Part shown: positions 1-7,001 of the stretch, in pieces
How the letters are laid out: each line of letters opens with the position of its first letter
Numbering within the stretch: position 1 is the first letter of the stretch
From: Ignavibacteriaceae bacterium
GTDB lineage: Bacteria > Bacteroidota > Ignavibacteria > Ignavibacteriales > Ignavibacteriaceae
DNA: 12,077 nt
Direction of reading: 5' to 3'
Assembly: GCA_022865965.1 (NCBI GenBank)
Contig: JALHTS010000047.1
Coordinates: forward strand, 1 to 12,077
Made by a program: the position numbers and the translations under genes
Notes under the pieces: generated by a model
The model's database searches: none
What the model was told of the DNA's origin: nothing
Seen by the model: the letters and a program-made list of their open reading frames with translations, nothing else

Positions 1-333
1 GTCTTTCATTATCAAAATTTCCTGCGAATAATTTTCTCCCAGTGTCTTAAACGACCATATCTGTAGCCAGGAAAACAATAAATAAAATGCTAATCCTATA
101 TAACGAATGGTTTGATACTCTTCAGCATATTCTAAAGTGCCTATTTGAAAAACAGAAATAATCAGCAGCAATAATGTTAAAATAGAAAATAAAAGCGGCA
201 ACCATTGAAGATACGTGTTTGGTTTATCTTTAAATGCACCTATTTTAGATTTAAATCCCTTTTTAGCTCCGGAATAATTTGCACTGAAAGTAGCAATAAT
301 ATTTAATCCGATTATAATGTTTATTGGGTCCAT
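1..333 (-). CDS. ICMT-like membrane methyltransferase, N-terminal part (cut by window edge)
   Basis: This is an open frame of 111 codons from an ATG at 333 with no stop before the window edge, so the C-terminus is missing. The protein starts MDPINIIIGLNIIATFSANY and has hydrophobic stretches near residues 5-18, 47-67 and 80-98, consistent with an integral membrane protein. The last visible residues, around SFKTLGENYSQEILIMKD, match the segment that precedes the S-adenosylmethionine-binding motif in isoprenylcysteine carboxyl methyltransferase (ICMT) and phospholipid methyltransferase families. In those families the next part reads roughly H-x-L-V-x-x-G-P-Y-x-x-x-R-H-P, which would lie outside this window. 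Bacterial members are membrane methyltransferases whose substrates are mostly unknown. No Shine-Dalgarno sequence is visible. The gene lies on the same strand as the kamA operon but beyond that operon's terminator, so it is probably a separate unit. The family call rests only on the N-terminal third to half. Confidence 0.7.
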   Translation of the reverse strand, partial: MDPINIIIGLNIIATFSANYSGAKKGFKSKIGAFKDKPNTYLQWLPLLFSILTLLLLIISVFQIGTLEYAEEYQTIRYIGLAFYLLFSWLQIWSFKTLGENYSQEILIMKD

Positions 334-493
334 ATACTCAATTTGTTTCTGAATGATGCGAAATATAAGAAATATTGCAGTGAAAATTTGTTGCTCGTTA
401 TAGTCTAGACTAAAATTTGGACACTTATATAGTTATCAATAAAACTCTGAACGATACTTATAGTTTTTTCTATTGGTAAATCTTGATTAAAAA

Positions 494-532
494 TTAAAAA
501 AAAGCGCCAATCTTTTTTAAAGACAAGCGCTT
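494..532 (-). terminator. Rho-independent terminator of the kamA operon
   Basis: Read on the minus strand, the arm AAGCGC (532-527) pairs with GCGCTT (507-502). The stem continues inward through a U-G pair, one mismatch, a G-U pair and UCUUU/AAAGA, leaving a small A loop. A run of eight T residues (503-496) follows directly. It lies about 25 nt past the kamA stop codon, the expected place for the end of this operon's transcript. Confidence 0.8.
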
Positions 533-556
533 AATTATCTTAAGTAAAATTGAAAA

Positions 557-1720
557 TCAGTATTCTATTTCTTCAAGAACAGGAAGTTTAACCTTTCTTG
601 GTTTAATAACTTCCTTTTCTATTTTCTTTGCTTTTCCGTTTGATTTATTCTTTGAACCATAACCATCGGGATTGTTATGATCTGCATAGTTTTTATAAGA
701 ATAAATCTTATGCTTATAGTTTCTCAGAATTATTTTGTCTTCATCATGATGCAGAACATAATTCGGAACAAGCGGAATTTTTCCTCCTCCGCCCGGTGCA
801 TCAATAACAAATTGAGGAATTGCGAGTCCGCTTGTATGTCCTCTCAATCCTTCAAGAATTTTCAACCCTGTTTCAATTGAAGTTCTAAAATGATTTGCGC
901 CCTTTGTTTCATCAGCCATATACATATAGTAAGGACGAACTCTGATTTTAAGAAGCTTTTGAACAAGATCTTTAACTACTGCGGCATCATCATTTATCCC
1001 CTTCATGATAACCATCTGGTTACCAACCGGAATACCTGCATCAGCAAGCATTTCACATGCTTTAGAGCTTTCTGAAGTAATTTCCCACGGATGATTGAAA
1101 TGAGTATTACAGTAAATCGGATGATACTTCTTAAGCATATTACATAGTTTTGGAGTAATTCGCTGTGGAAGTACACAGGGCATTTTTGATCCGAGACGAA
1201 TAATTTCAATATGAGAAATTTCCCTTAAGCGCTTTAATATTTTTTCAAGCATCTGATCTGTAAGCATTAGAGGATCGCCGCCTGATAAAATTACATCACG
1301 GATTTCCGTATGCTGTTCAAGATACTTGAATGCACTTTCCAATCCCTTCATAGAAATTTTTTCGTGATCGCCAACTTTCCTTTTTCTTGTGCAGAAGCGG
1401 CAGTAAAGTCCGCACTGACTTGTAACAAGGAAAAGTGCACGATCCGGATAACGATGAGTAATATTCGGAACAGGGCTCATCGCATCTTCCATTAATGGAT
1501 CTTCTTCTGCCTCAAAATCTTCCAGCTCTGCTTTGTCCGGAACACATTGACGCCAGATCGGATCGCCGGGATAGCGGATCAAGCTTAAATAATATGGATT
1601 GATACGTGCCTGGAAAAATTCATCCAGATCTCCCGCAATTTTGCGGTCTATGTTGAACTTTTCCACCAGTTGATCGACAGTGTGAACACTATCTCGTATC
1701 ATTTGCTGCCAGATTTCCAT
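557..1720 (-). CDS. kamA: Lysine 2,3-aminomutase (KamA family, radical SAM, PLP-dependent)
   Basis: The predicted 387-residue enzyme interconverts L-lysine and L-beta-lysine using a [4Fe-4S] cluster, S-adenosylmethionine and pyridoxal phosphate. The radical-SAM cluster motif CGLYCRFC gives Cys103, Cys107 and Cys110, followed by TRKRK. SGGDPL at 146-151 is the SAM-contact motif. The PLP lysine is Lys314 in DAPGGGGK. Asp270 and Asp307 fall at the spacings of the two aspartates that bind the lysine side-chain amine in the clostridial enzyme, Asp293 and Asp330. Glutamate 2,3-aminomutases replace both, so lysine is the likely substrate. The tail after residue 350 is lysine-rich and looks disordered. 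The start is firm: TAAGGA overlaps the stop of the upstream GNAT gene, 6 nt before the ATG. It is the last gene of a four-gene operon and is followed by a strong terminator. The EF-P lysine-modifying paralogue EpmB is an alternative, but that protein is shorter and no efp or epmA is nearby. Confidence 0.92.
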   Translation of the reverse strand: MEIWQQMIRDSVHTVDQLVEKFNIDRKIAGDLDEFFQARINPYYLSLIRYPGDPIWRQCVPDKAELEDFEAEEDPLMEDAMSPVPNITHRYPDRALFLVTSQCGLYCRFCTRKRKVGDHEKISMKGLESAFKYLEQHTEIRDVILSGGDPLMLTDQMLEKILKRLREISHIEIIRLGSKMPCVLPQRITPKLCNMLKKYHPIYCNTHFNHPWEITSESSKACEMLADAGIPVGNQMVIMKGINDDAAVVKDLVQKLLKIRVRPYYMYMADETKGANHFRTSIETGLKILEGLRGHTSGLAIPQFVIDAPGGGGKIPLVPNYVLHHDEDKIILRNYKHKIYSYKNYADHNNPDGYGSKNKSNGKAKKIEKEVIKPRKVKLPVLEEIEY

Positions 1721-1729
1721 AACGAGTCC

Positions 1730-2212
1730 TTAATTATTCTTGTTGTTAAAATACTTCCCCAACACCAGCAAGTTGTCGCCCATTGAATAAAAATCATTTA
1801 TTTCAGAAATAATGCTGTAATTGTTCCGCAAATAAAAATTTCTTGTATCCGCATAACTTTCTTTGGATGATGTTTCCGCCAAAAGCCATCTGCCTTTATT
1901 TTCCTTAACAAAATTTTCTGCGTGCTCAATCAAACTCTTGCCGATTCCTTTTTTTCCCGAAGAGGGATCAGCAACAATCCAATAAAGATCATATACAGCA
2001 TCCGTTAATGGTCGCTTACCGGTACAATGATACCCGATTACTTTTCCTTCATCCTCATGTACAAAGATGTGATAATCTTTCTGATCAGGATTGAAAGCGG
2101 TAATATTTATCAGTTCCATGGCAATTTCTACTTCTTGCTCATTAAAAGCAGAAATTTTCTTTAACATTCCTTCAATCTGATCTACATCAGCTTGCTTTAT
2201 TCTTCTTATCAT
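1730..2212 (-). CDS. GNAT-family N-acetyltransferase
   Basis: This 160-residue single-domain protein is the usual size for a GNAT. The acetyl-CoA pyrophosphate loop is visible as GKKGIGKS at 86-93, after the beta4 strand DLYWIVADP. The C-terminal half (LLAETSS, then NFYLRNNY) is the classic beta5/alpha4 region, in which the Tyr of NFY is often the general acid. The gene overlaps the end of the upstream ATP-grasp gene by 26 nt and ends 9 nt before kamA, so translation is probably coupled to both. A GNAT next to a lysine 2,3-aminomutase recalls ablA-ablB, where AblB acetylates beta-lysine on N6 to make the osmolyte N-epsilon-acetyl-beta-lysine. AblB is clearly longer, and I do not recognise it here. 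Acetylation of beta-lysine or of a ligase product is therefore an inference from context. The fold is certain; the acceptor is unknown. Confidence 0.85.
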   Translation of the reverse strand: MIRRIKQADVDQIEGMLKKISAFNEQEVEIAMELINITAFNPDQKDYHIFVHEDEGKVIGYHCTGKRPLTDAVYDLYWIVADPSSGKKGIGKSLIEHAENFVKENKGRWLLAETSSKESYADTRNFYLRNNYSIISEINDFYSMGDNLLVLGKYFNNKNN

Positions 2213-3245
2213 TGTCTTTCCGGTTCAATGCAAAACCCGTTATAATAAATAGCAGTTCAGGATGAGAAATTCCCGCTGCCTTAGCTGCTCTTGCAAAACC
2301 CGAATCACTTGAAATATCCGGATTCGGATTAACTTCAATAACAAATGGCGTGCCTTTCTGATCTAATCTTATATCAATTCGTGCATAATCTCTGCAGTTT
2401 AGAGCCTTGAAAGATGTTAATGCCATATCTTCAACTTTCTTTTTCAATCTCTTTGTAAGATCAGCCGGGCATTTTGGTTTTGTAAAATCATAATAAACAC
2501 TTTCTTCTATCCACTTACCCTCATAAGTAACAATTTTAGGAAGATGATCCGGCAAACCTGTAAACTGAATTTCGGAAATCGGAAGCACTTTATCGCCAAG
2601 CACTGCGGCATTAAGTTCTCTTCCGTCAATATATTCTTCAACAAGAATATTTTTGTTATAAGTATCAGAAAGAAACTTATAATGCTTCTTCAACTCTTTA
2701 TAGTTTTTAACAACGGAATATTCCGAAATAGCGATACTCGCATCCTCATCGAGCAATTTCATTATAAGAGGATAATTAAGATCAATATCTTTTTCGGAAA
2801 ACCTCCGGTGCGGTTTCAATGTCAAAGAACCCGGCGTATTTATTCCAAACGAACGTAAAATACTTTTTGCTTTGTCTTTATCTAAACAATTTCCAAGCGA
2901 CGATGGAATGCTTCCGGTATAATGATAACCAAGTAATTCATACAAAGCCGCCATGCAATATTCATAAGATGTAATGCCTTCAACCGATTCTACAAAATTT
3001 ATAATTGCATCGGGATTAAAAGCCGTTATCTCGTCAATAACTCTCTGAACTCTTTTATCAACCGCTAAAGATTGAACTTCGCTGAAATAATTTTTCAGAA
3101 TGCTAATAACGCTTTCCATCTCCGTAGCAAAACCTTCTTCAGAAAGATCTTTTGTGCCCTTATCTTTATCTTCAGGTCGTCCATTATATAAAGAGAACAC
3201 GCTTACCGGCGCATTATAACAAACCAGAATTTTTGTTTCTTTCAT
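2187..3245 (-). CDS. Divergent ATP-grasp ligase, D-Ala-D-Ala-ligase-like (ligase 2)
   Basis: The 352-residue protein has the order of a D-Ala-D-Ala ligase. An N-terminal alpha/beta part runs to about residue 100, followed by YTGSIPSSLGNCLDKDKAK (109-127) with ATP-binding Lys123. A second ATP-binding lysine is Lys163 in PLIMK. LVEEYIDGREL lies at 201-211, YEGKW at 241-245, and metal ligands are Asp291, Glu304 and Asn306 in RIDIRLD and EVNPNPD. Two conserved loops differ from true Ddl. The serine-glycine loop EGSSxG after the second lysine is replaced by LDEDASIAIS, and the substrate-carboxylate loop N-x-x-PG is replaced by NPNPD. An acyl-phosphate-forming ligase with a substrate other than D-Ala is therefore likely. 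Its ATG overlaps the stop of ligase 1 as ATGA, and its own end overlaps the GNAT start, so both junctions suggest coupled translation. No signal peptide is seen; it should be cytosolic. Confidence 0.82.
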   Translation of the reverse strand: MKETKILVCYNAPVSVFSLYNGRPEDKDKGTKDLSEEGFATEMESVISILKNYFSEVQSLAVDKRVQRVIDEITAFNPDAIINFVESVEGITSYEYCMAALYELLGYHYTGSIPSSLGNCLDKDKAKSILRSFGINTPGSLTLKPHRRFSEKDIDLNYPLIMKLLDEDASIAISEYSVVKNYKELKKHYKFLSDTYNKNILVEEYIDGRELNAAVLGDKVLPISEIQFTGLPDHLPKIVTYEGKWIEESVYYDFTKPKCPADLTKRLKKKVEDMALTSFKALNCRDYARIDIRLDQKGTPFVIEVNPNPDISSDSGFARAAKAAGISHPELLFIITGFALNRKDNDKKNKAS

Positions 3246-4369
3246 TTTACCATGCTATATCTTTGTGCAGCCGCATACAAAACAGAATTAATCATATCTT
3301 CATAAGTCATACCCGCAACTCTTGCTGCCTTAGGAAAACTCGAGTTTTCTGTTGGATCAGGAATAATGCCGGGCAAAGGATTAATTTCAATAACACTTGG
3401 CTCTCCGTTCTTATCTAAACGTACATCAACTCTGCTCCAATCCTTGCAGCGAAGAATATTGTAAGTATCAAGCGCAATCCTTTTTATCTTCTCTTCAAGA
3501 ACAGGATCAATATTTGCCGGACAATCGAAAACATCGAATTCACTTTCTTTAGTATCAAGAATCCATTTTGCTTCATAAGAATATAACGGGACAATTCCTT
3601 CGGGATAACGATCGTAAACAATTTCAATTATCGGAAGTATTCTGGTATCGCTACCGTTTCCAAGAATTGCAATTGTAAATTCTCTTCCGGGAAGAAATTC
3701 TTCTATCAAGGCTGATTGATTGTATTCGTTTGTAATTCTGTTCACTTCACTATACAGTTCATGTTCGTTTCTTACGAACGATGAAGAATAAATTCCTTTA
3801 CTCGATCCTTCACAAACAGGTTTTACCATTAATGGAAAATCGAATGAAAGATTTTTTATATCATCGATGTTATCTGCAACTTTAAATTTTGCATTCTGTA
3901 TTCCGTAATAAGAAAGAATTTCTTTTGTCCGTGCTTTATCGAGACAAATTCCTAAAGTAAGTGCATCCGAACCTGTATAAGGTATCTGAAGCATATCAAG
4001 CATTGCAGGTATTTGTGTTTCACGACTAACACCGTAAGCCCCTTCTGCTATGTTGAAAACGATATCAGGCTGCAACTCTCTGAATCTGTTGAACGCATCT
4101 TCGTTTGCTTCAACCAAAGTAACGTTATGATATTGTTCTAAAGAATCTTTAAGAGCATTTATAGTTTCCCAAGTATCCCATTCAGCGTACGTATCCGTTG
4201 AAGGTTGAGTGTTCGAGATTGGATTTTTCTGATTAGGGGGTACGATTGCGGGGAAAGTTGTTTCACTTTCAGGTTTAACATTGAATGTTAACGCCACATT
4301 AAGTCTTACATTGAACAAAGGGAATAGGATAACTGGTCCTTTAAAATATTTTTTATTTTTTTTTACCAA
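3242..4369 (-). CDS. ATP-grasp ligase, D-Ala-D-Ala-ligase-like (ligase 1); start uncertain
   Basis: The frame encodes up to 375 residues and is the first gene of the kamA operon. Ddl-type motifs are well kept: NIAEGAYGVSRETQIPA (106-122), IPYTGSDALTLGICLDKARTK (129-149) with Lys145, MVKPVCEGSSKGI (181-193) with Lys183 and the ATP/serine loop, LIEEFLPGREF, YSYEAKW (263-269) with the expected tyrosine, and Asp315, Glu328 and Asn330 in RVDVRLD and EINPLPG. Such ligases join two amino acids through an acyl phosphate. Despite the usual database name, this subfamily is not proven to make D-Ala-D-Ala. A Pro/Ser/Asn-rich linker at about 34-60 separates the first beta strand from YAEWDTWETI. The longest frame begins with TTG at 4369, but that codon lies inside a probable promoter element. 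GTG at 4297 (Val25, just before ALTFNVKPE) or TTG at 4318 may be the true start. Confidence 0.83.
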   Translation of the reverse strand: MVKKNKKYFKGPVILFPLFNVRLNVALTFNVKPESETTFPAIVPPNQKNPISNTQPSTDTYAEWDTWETINALKDSLEQYHNVTLVEANEDAFNRFRELQPDIVFNIAEGAYGVSRETQIPAMLDMLQIPYTGSDALTLGICLDKARTKEILSYYGIQNAKFKVADNIDDIKNLSFDFPLMVKPVCEGSSKGIYSSSFVRNEHELYSEVNRITNEYNQSALIEEFLPGREFTIAILGNGSDTRILPIIEIVYDRYPEGIVPLYSYEAKWILDTKESEFDVFDCPANIDPVLEEKIKRIALDTYNILRCKDWSRVDVRLDKNGEPSVIEINPLPGIIPDPTENSSFPKAARVAGMTYEDMINSVLYAAAQRYSMVK

Positions 4370-4396
4370 ATATAATTATTATAAATTCATTTGCAA
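4367..4396 (-). promoter_or_regulatory. Probable Bacteroidetes-type promoter of the ligase-ligase-GNAT-kamA operon
   Basis: On the minus strand TTG (4396-4394) is followed after 19 nt by TATATTTG (4374-4367). This fits the -33 TTG and -7 TAnnTTTG pattern used by the primary sigma factor of Bacteroidetes. Transcription would start a few bases below 4367, which would exclude the TTG codon at 4369 as a start. Use of this consensus in the organism is assumed, not shown. Confidence 0.45.
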
Positions 4397-4684
4397 GTTG
4401 TTTGCGACTTCAATGAAAATAAATTTTCGGTGGTTATTTTAAAATATTTCATGAAAATATTTCAAACGAGGTTTTTATTAATCTTGAATCAAGAAATTTT
4501 TGTTGAAATAAAAATAAAATATAATTCAACAACATGAATATATGTTGCATGTTTGCATGAGTAATTGATTGGTTAGTTGACAAGCCGATGGAAGACAAGT
4601 TGGATAATTGAAAGGACTCTGAATAAAATGTGGCGCGTGAAATTTTTTGTACTATGCTCTATGCGCATTGCCAATAGCCTTCAA
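4370..4684. other. Gene-free region between recG and the kamA operon, with degenerate short repeats
   Basis: I find no credible gene in these 315 bases. The stretch holds the operon promoter at its left end and several short repeats. AAAATATTTCA occurs twice in tandem (4441-4451 and 4454-4464). CTTGA-A-TCAAG is a perfect dyad at 4483-4493. CAACAT and ATGTTG form an inverted pair at 4530-4547. A patch at about 4565-4612 is rich in GTTGACAAG/GACAAGTTGG-like words. A degenerate heptamer, CTATGCT-CTATGCG-CATTGCC, lies at 4652-4672 just past the recG stop. No convincing rho-independent terminator for recG was found. Confidence 0.5.
4652..4672. repeat. Degenerate tandem heptamer (CTATGCG-like, three units)
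   Basis: Three consecutive 7-bp units read CTATGCT, CTATGCG and CATTGCC. They are more GC-rich than the surroundings and begin about 12 nt past the recG stop codon. The array is short and could be chance. Its look resembles intergenic CTATGCGC-type repeats that I recall from related genomes, but I cannot verify that here. Confidence 0.35.
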
Positions 4685-6889
4685 TCAAGCTATCGTTGCG
4701 TACTTCAAACTTTCACTGTAGCGATTAAGGAGGTTTTGTTTTATGATTTGATTTTCAGGAAACTTGAAGCTTGGATCTTTTTCAACAATGGAAAAAGCTT
4801 TTTGCTTTGCATCGATTATAATTTGAGTATCATTAATAATATCAGCATACTTCAGTTCCGGGAAACCGCTTTGCAAAGTTCCGAAGATATCTCCCGGACC
4901 TCTAAGCTTTAAATCTATTTCAGCAATTTTAAAACCATCGGTGTATTTCGCCATAGTCTGAAGCCGGACAGTTGATTTATATTTTTCAATTTGAACCGGC
5001 GAAAGATATTCTAATTCAAGTTCCCTCTGATTTGTTCTTGACACAACAGAATCTTTCGCAACAAGAATACAGTAAGCTTGTTTGTTGCTTCTTCCAACTC
5101 TGCCTCTTAACTGATGAAGCTGTGATAAACCAAAACGCTGCGCATCATTAATTAAAATAATGTTTGCGTCCGGTATGTCTATCCCTACTTCAATCACTGT
5201 TGTTGATACAAGAGCATCAAATTCTTTTTTAAGGAAACGGCGCATCACTTCTTCTTTATCCTGCCACGACATTCTACCATGAATAAGTCCGAGCTTTAAT
5301 TCTCTCAAATGAGAATTACTTAACTCCTCAAACAAAGTTGTGGCAGCTTTAAGTTCAAGCTTCTCTGATTCTTCAACTAACGGATAAACTAAAAACGACT
5401 GATAACCTTCTTTTCTTTTATCAATTATGAATTTATAAATCTCAGGCAGCTTGTTTTCTCCGCGCAAAACAGTTTTGATTGGCTTTCTGTTCTTTGGCAT
5501 TTCATCAATTACTGAAATATCAAGATCACCGTAAATCGTCATTGATAAAGTTCTTGGGATAGGAGTTGCACTCATAACCAGAACATCGGGAGTTTTTCCT
5601 TTACTTTGAAGCTGCGATCTTTGCCTCACACCGAAACGATGCTGTTCATCAATTACAACTAACCCAAGATTATTAAATTTTACTTTTTCTTCAAAAAGTG
5701 CATGAGTGCCTACAATAATATCTGCTTCCTGAAGTTCTATAGCTTCCAGATTTTTATCACGTACAGATTTTTTTTGTCCGCCAAGTAATAAGCTTACTTT
5801 TATTTTTTTGTCATTGTGAATTTCAAAAAGCTTATTCATCATTACAGAAATATTTTTTGCGTGTTGATCGGCTAAAATTTCTGTTGGAGCCATAATCGCA
5901 GCCTGGAAACCGTTATCTACTGCAATTAACATTGCAATAAGCGAAACAATTGTTTTACCGCTTCCAACATCTCCCTGGAGCAACCGATTCATTGGTTTAT
6001 CTGACATCATATCTTTTTTTATTTCACTCAAAACTTTTAACTGAGCTTTTGTAAGTTCAAACGGAAGTGTTTTAAGCATATCGGATATAAGTTTTGTTTT
6101 TATGGTCAGTGCATTGCCGGAAAGTTTTGTTCCGTAATTATGTTTACGGAGAGCGACAAGAGTTTCTATATAAAACATTTCCTCAAACTTGAACCGCTTC
6201 TTTGCTCTTTCAAAAAGTTCTTTTGATTCTGGGAAGTGATAATTTCTTACTGCTGATATTATATCAATAAGATTTTCATCTTTAATTATATCTGGGGGCA
6301 ATGTTTCATCAAGATGATCGACATAATTTTCAACTGCATAGCTTATTATTCTGCGTAAAGATAGATCACCTATGTTTCTTGCTTTTAATTCTTTTGGAAT
6401 GCGGTAAAAAGGAATGATCTTCCCGGTGTTAATGAAGTTTTGAGATTCTTCCTCAGTTATTCGGTCAAAATCCGGATGAATAAACTGCAATTTGTTATAA
6501 TTTATTTCGGGTTTAGATGAGATTGCAAAAATATCTCCTGTGTTAAAAACTTTTTCAAAATATTTTACTCCCTGGAACCAGACACATTCAAAAAATCCCG
6601 TTGCATCACGGAAGTGAACTTTGAGTAATTCTTTTCTTAATCTTATCCTTTCCACATCTTCTACTGTACCAATAATTGTAACTTCGCCCTGATATCCATT
6701 TATAACATAGCCATATGCGCTTGCAGCATTGATAACTGTTGTGCGGTCGAGGTGACGTGAAGGAAAATAAAACAGCAGATCGCGGATAGTTTTTATTCCA
6801 ATTTTATAAAAAGATTCTGCACGTTTCGGTCCAACCGACTTAATGTATTGAACCGAACTGTCGAGTATTTTCTCTTTTGAAGAAATCAT
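4685..6889 (-). CDS. recG: ATP-dependent DNA helicase RecG
   Basis: The 734-residue protein is a complete RecG, the double-strand DNA translocase that remodels stalled replication forks and branch-migrates Holliday junctions. The N-terminal part has the SVGPKRAESFYKIGI helix-hairpin-like segment (18-32) and DLLFYFPSRHLDR (37-49). The wedge/OB domain follows at about 60-150. Helicase motifs are all present: GDVGSGKT (306-313, Walker A), DEQH (414-417, Walker B), SATPIPRT (440-447), STTVIEVGIDIP (562-573) and QLRGRVGRS (593-601). The RecG-specific motif DGFKIAEIDLKLRGPGDIFG at 651-670 couples ATP hydrolysis to translocation. It is about 40 residues longer than the E. coli enzyme, partly through an extra stretch near 621-641. 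The ATG at 6889 is the only plausible start. The gene is divergent from dgt across 112 nt. Function is secure. Confidence 0.96.
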   Translation of the reverse strand: MISSKEKILDSSVQYIKSVGPKRAESFYKIGIKTIRDLLFYFPSRHLDRTTVINAASAYGYVINGYQGEVTIIGTVEDVERIRLRKELLKVHFRDATGFFECVWFQGVKYFEKVFNTGDIFAISSKPEINYNKLQFIHPDFDRITEEESQNFINTGKIIPFYRIPKELKARNIGDLSLRRIISYAVENYVDHLDETLPPDIIKDENLIDIISAVRNYHFPESKELFERAKKRFKFEEMFYIETLVALRKHNYGTKLSGNALTIKTKLISDMLKTLPFELTKAQLKVLSEIKKDMMSDKPMNRLLQGDVGSGKTIVSLIAMLIAVDNGFQAAIMAPTEILADQHAKNISVMMNKLFEIHNDKKIKVSLLLGGQKKSVRDKNLEAIELQEADIIVGTHALFEEKVKFNNLGLVVIDEQHRFGVRQRSQLQSKGKTPDVLVMSATPIPRTLSMTIYGDLDISVIDEMPKNRKPIKTVLRGENKLPEIYKFIIDKRKEGYQSFLVYPLVEESEKLELKAATTLFEELSNSHLRELKLGLIHGRMSWQDKEEVMRRFLKKEFDALVSTTVIEVGIDIPDANIILINDAQRFGLSQLHQLRGRVGRSNKQAYCILVAKDSVVSRTNQRELELEYLSPVQIEKYKSTVRLQTMAKYTDGFKIAEIDLKLRGPGDIFGTLQSGFPELKYADIINDTQIIIDAKQKAFSIVEKDPSFKFPENQIIKQNLLNRYSESLKYATIA

Positions 6890-6988
6890 TGATTGAAAAA
6901 TAGTTTAAGTGATGAGCAAACTCAATAAGCAATTAGCTTTCAGAGATGGATAATGAATTATTTTTAATTAAATTTTAAATCATTTATT

Positions 6989-6994
6989 AAAGGA
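6989..6994 (+). promoter_or_regulatory. Shine-Dalgarno AAAGGA that supports a TTG start for dgt
   Basis: AAAGGA lies 7 nt before the TTG at 7002. The same motif and the same 7-nt spacing occur before the ATG of plsY (10783-10778 on the minus strand), which supports reading TTG as a real start here. Confidence 0.7.
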
Positions 6995-7001
6995 TTTTAA
7001 A

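Noticed and set aside
1730..2212. Calling the GNAT AblB (beta-lysine N6-acetyltransferase)
   Set aside because: Only the neighbouring KamA suggests it. The protein is much shorter than AblB and no AblB-specific region is recognisable.
3242..4369. Calling ligase 1 simply D-Ala-D-Ala ligase (ddl)
   Set aside because: Motifs fit the fold, but the gene is coupled to a second ligase, a GNAT and kamA, not to cell-wall genes such as mur or fts genes, so the symbol would overstate what is known.
4577..4912. Plus-strand open frame of 111 codons overlapping the end of recG
   Set aside because: Most of it is antisense to recG, and its first part lies in repeat-rich spacer. The translation shows no domain and there is no ribosome site.
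6890..7001. Divergent promoter between recG and dgt
   Set aside because: The 112-nt spacer must hold promoters, but I found no convincing TTG...TAnnTTTG or TTGACA...TATAAT pair, so none is annotated.
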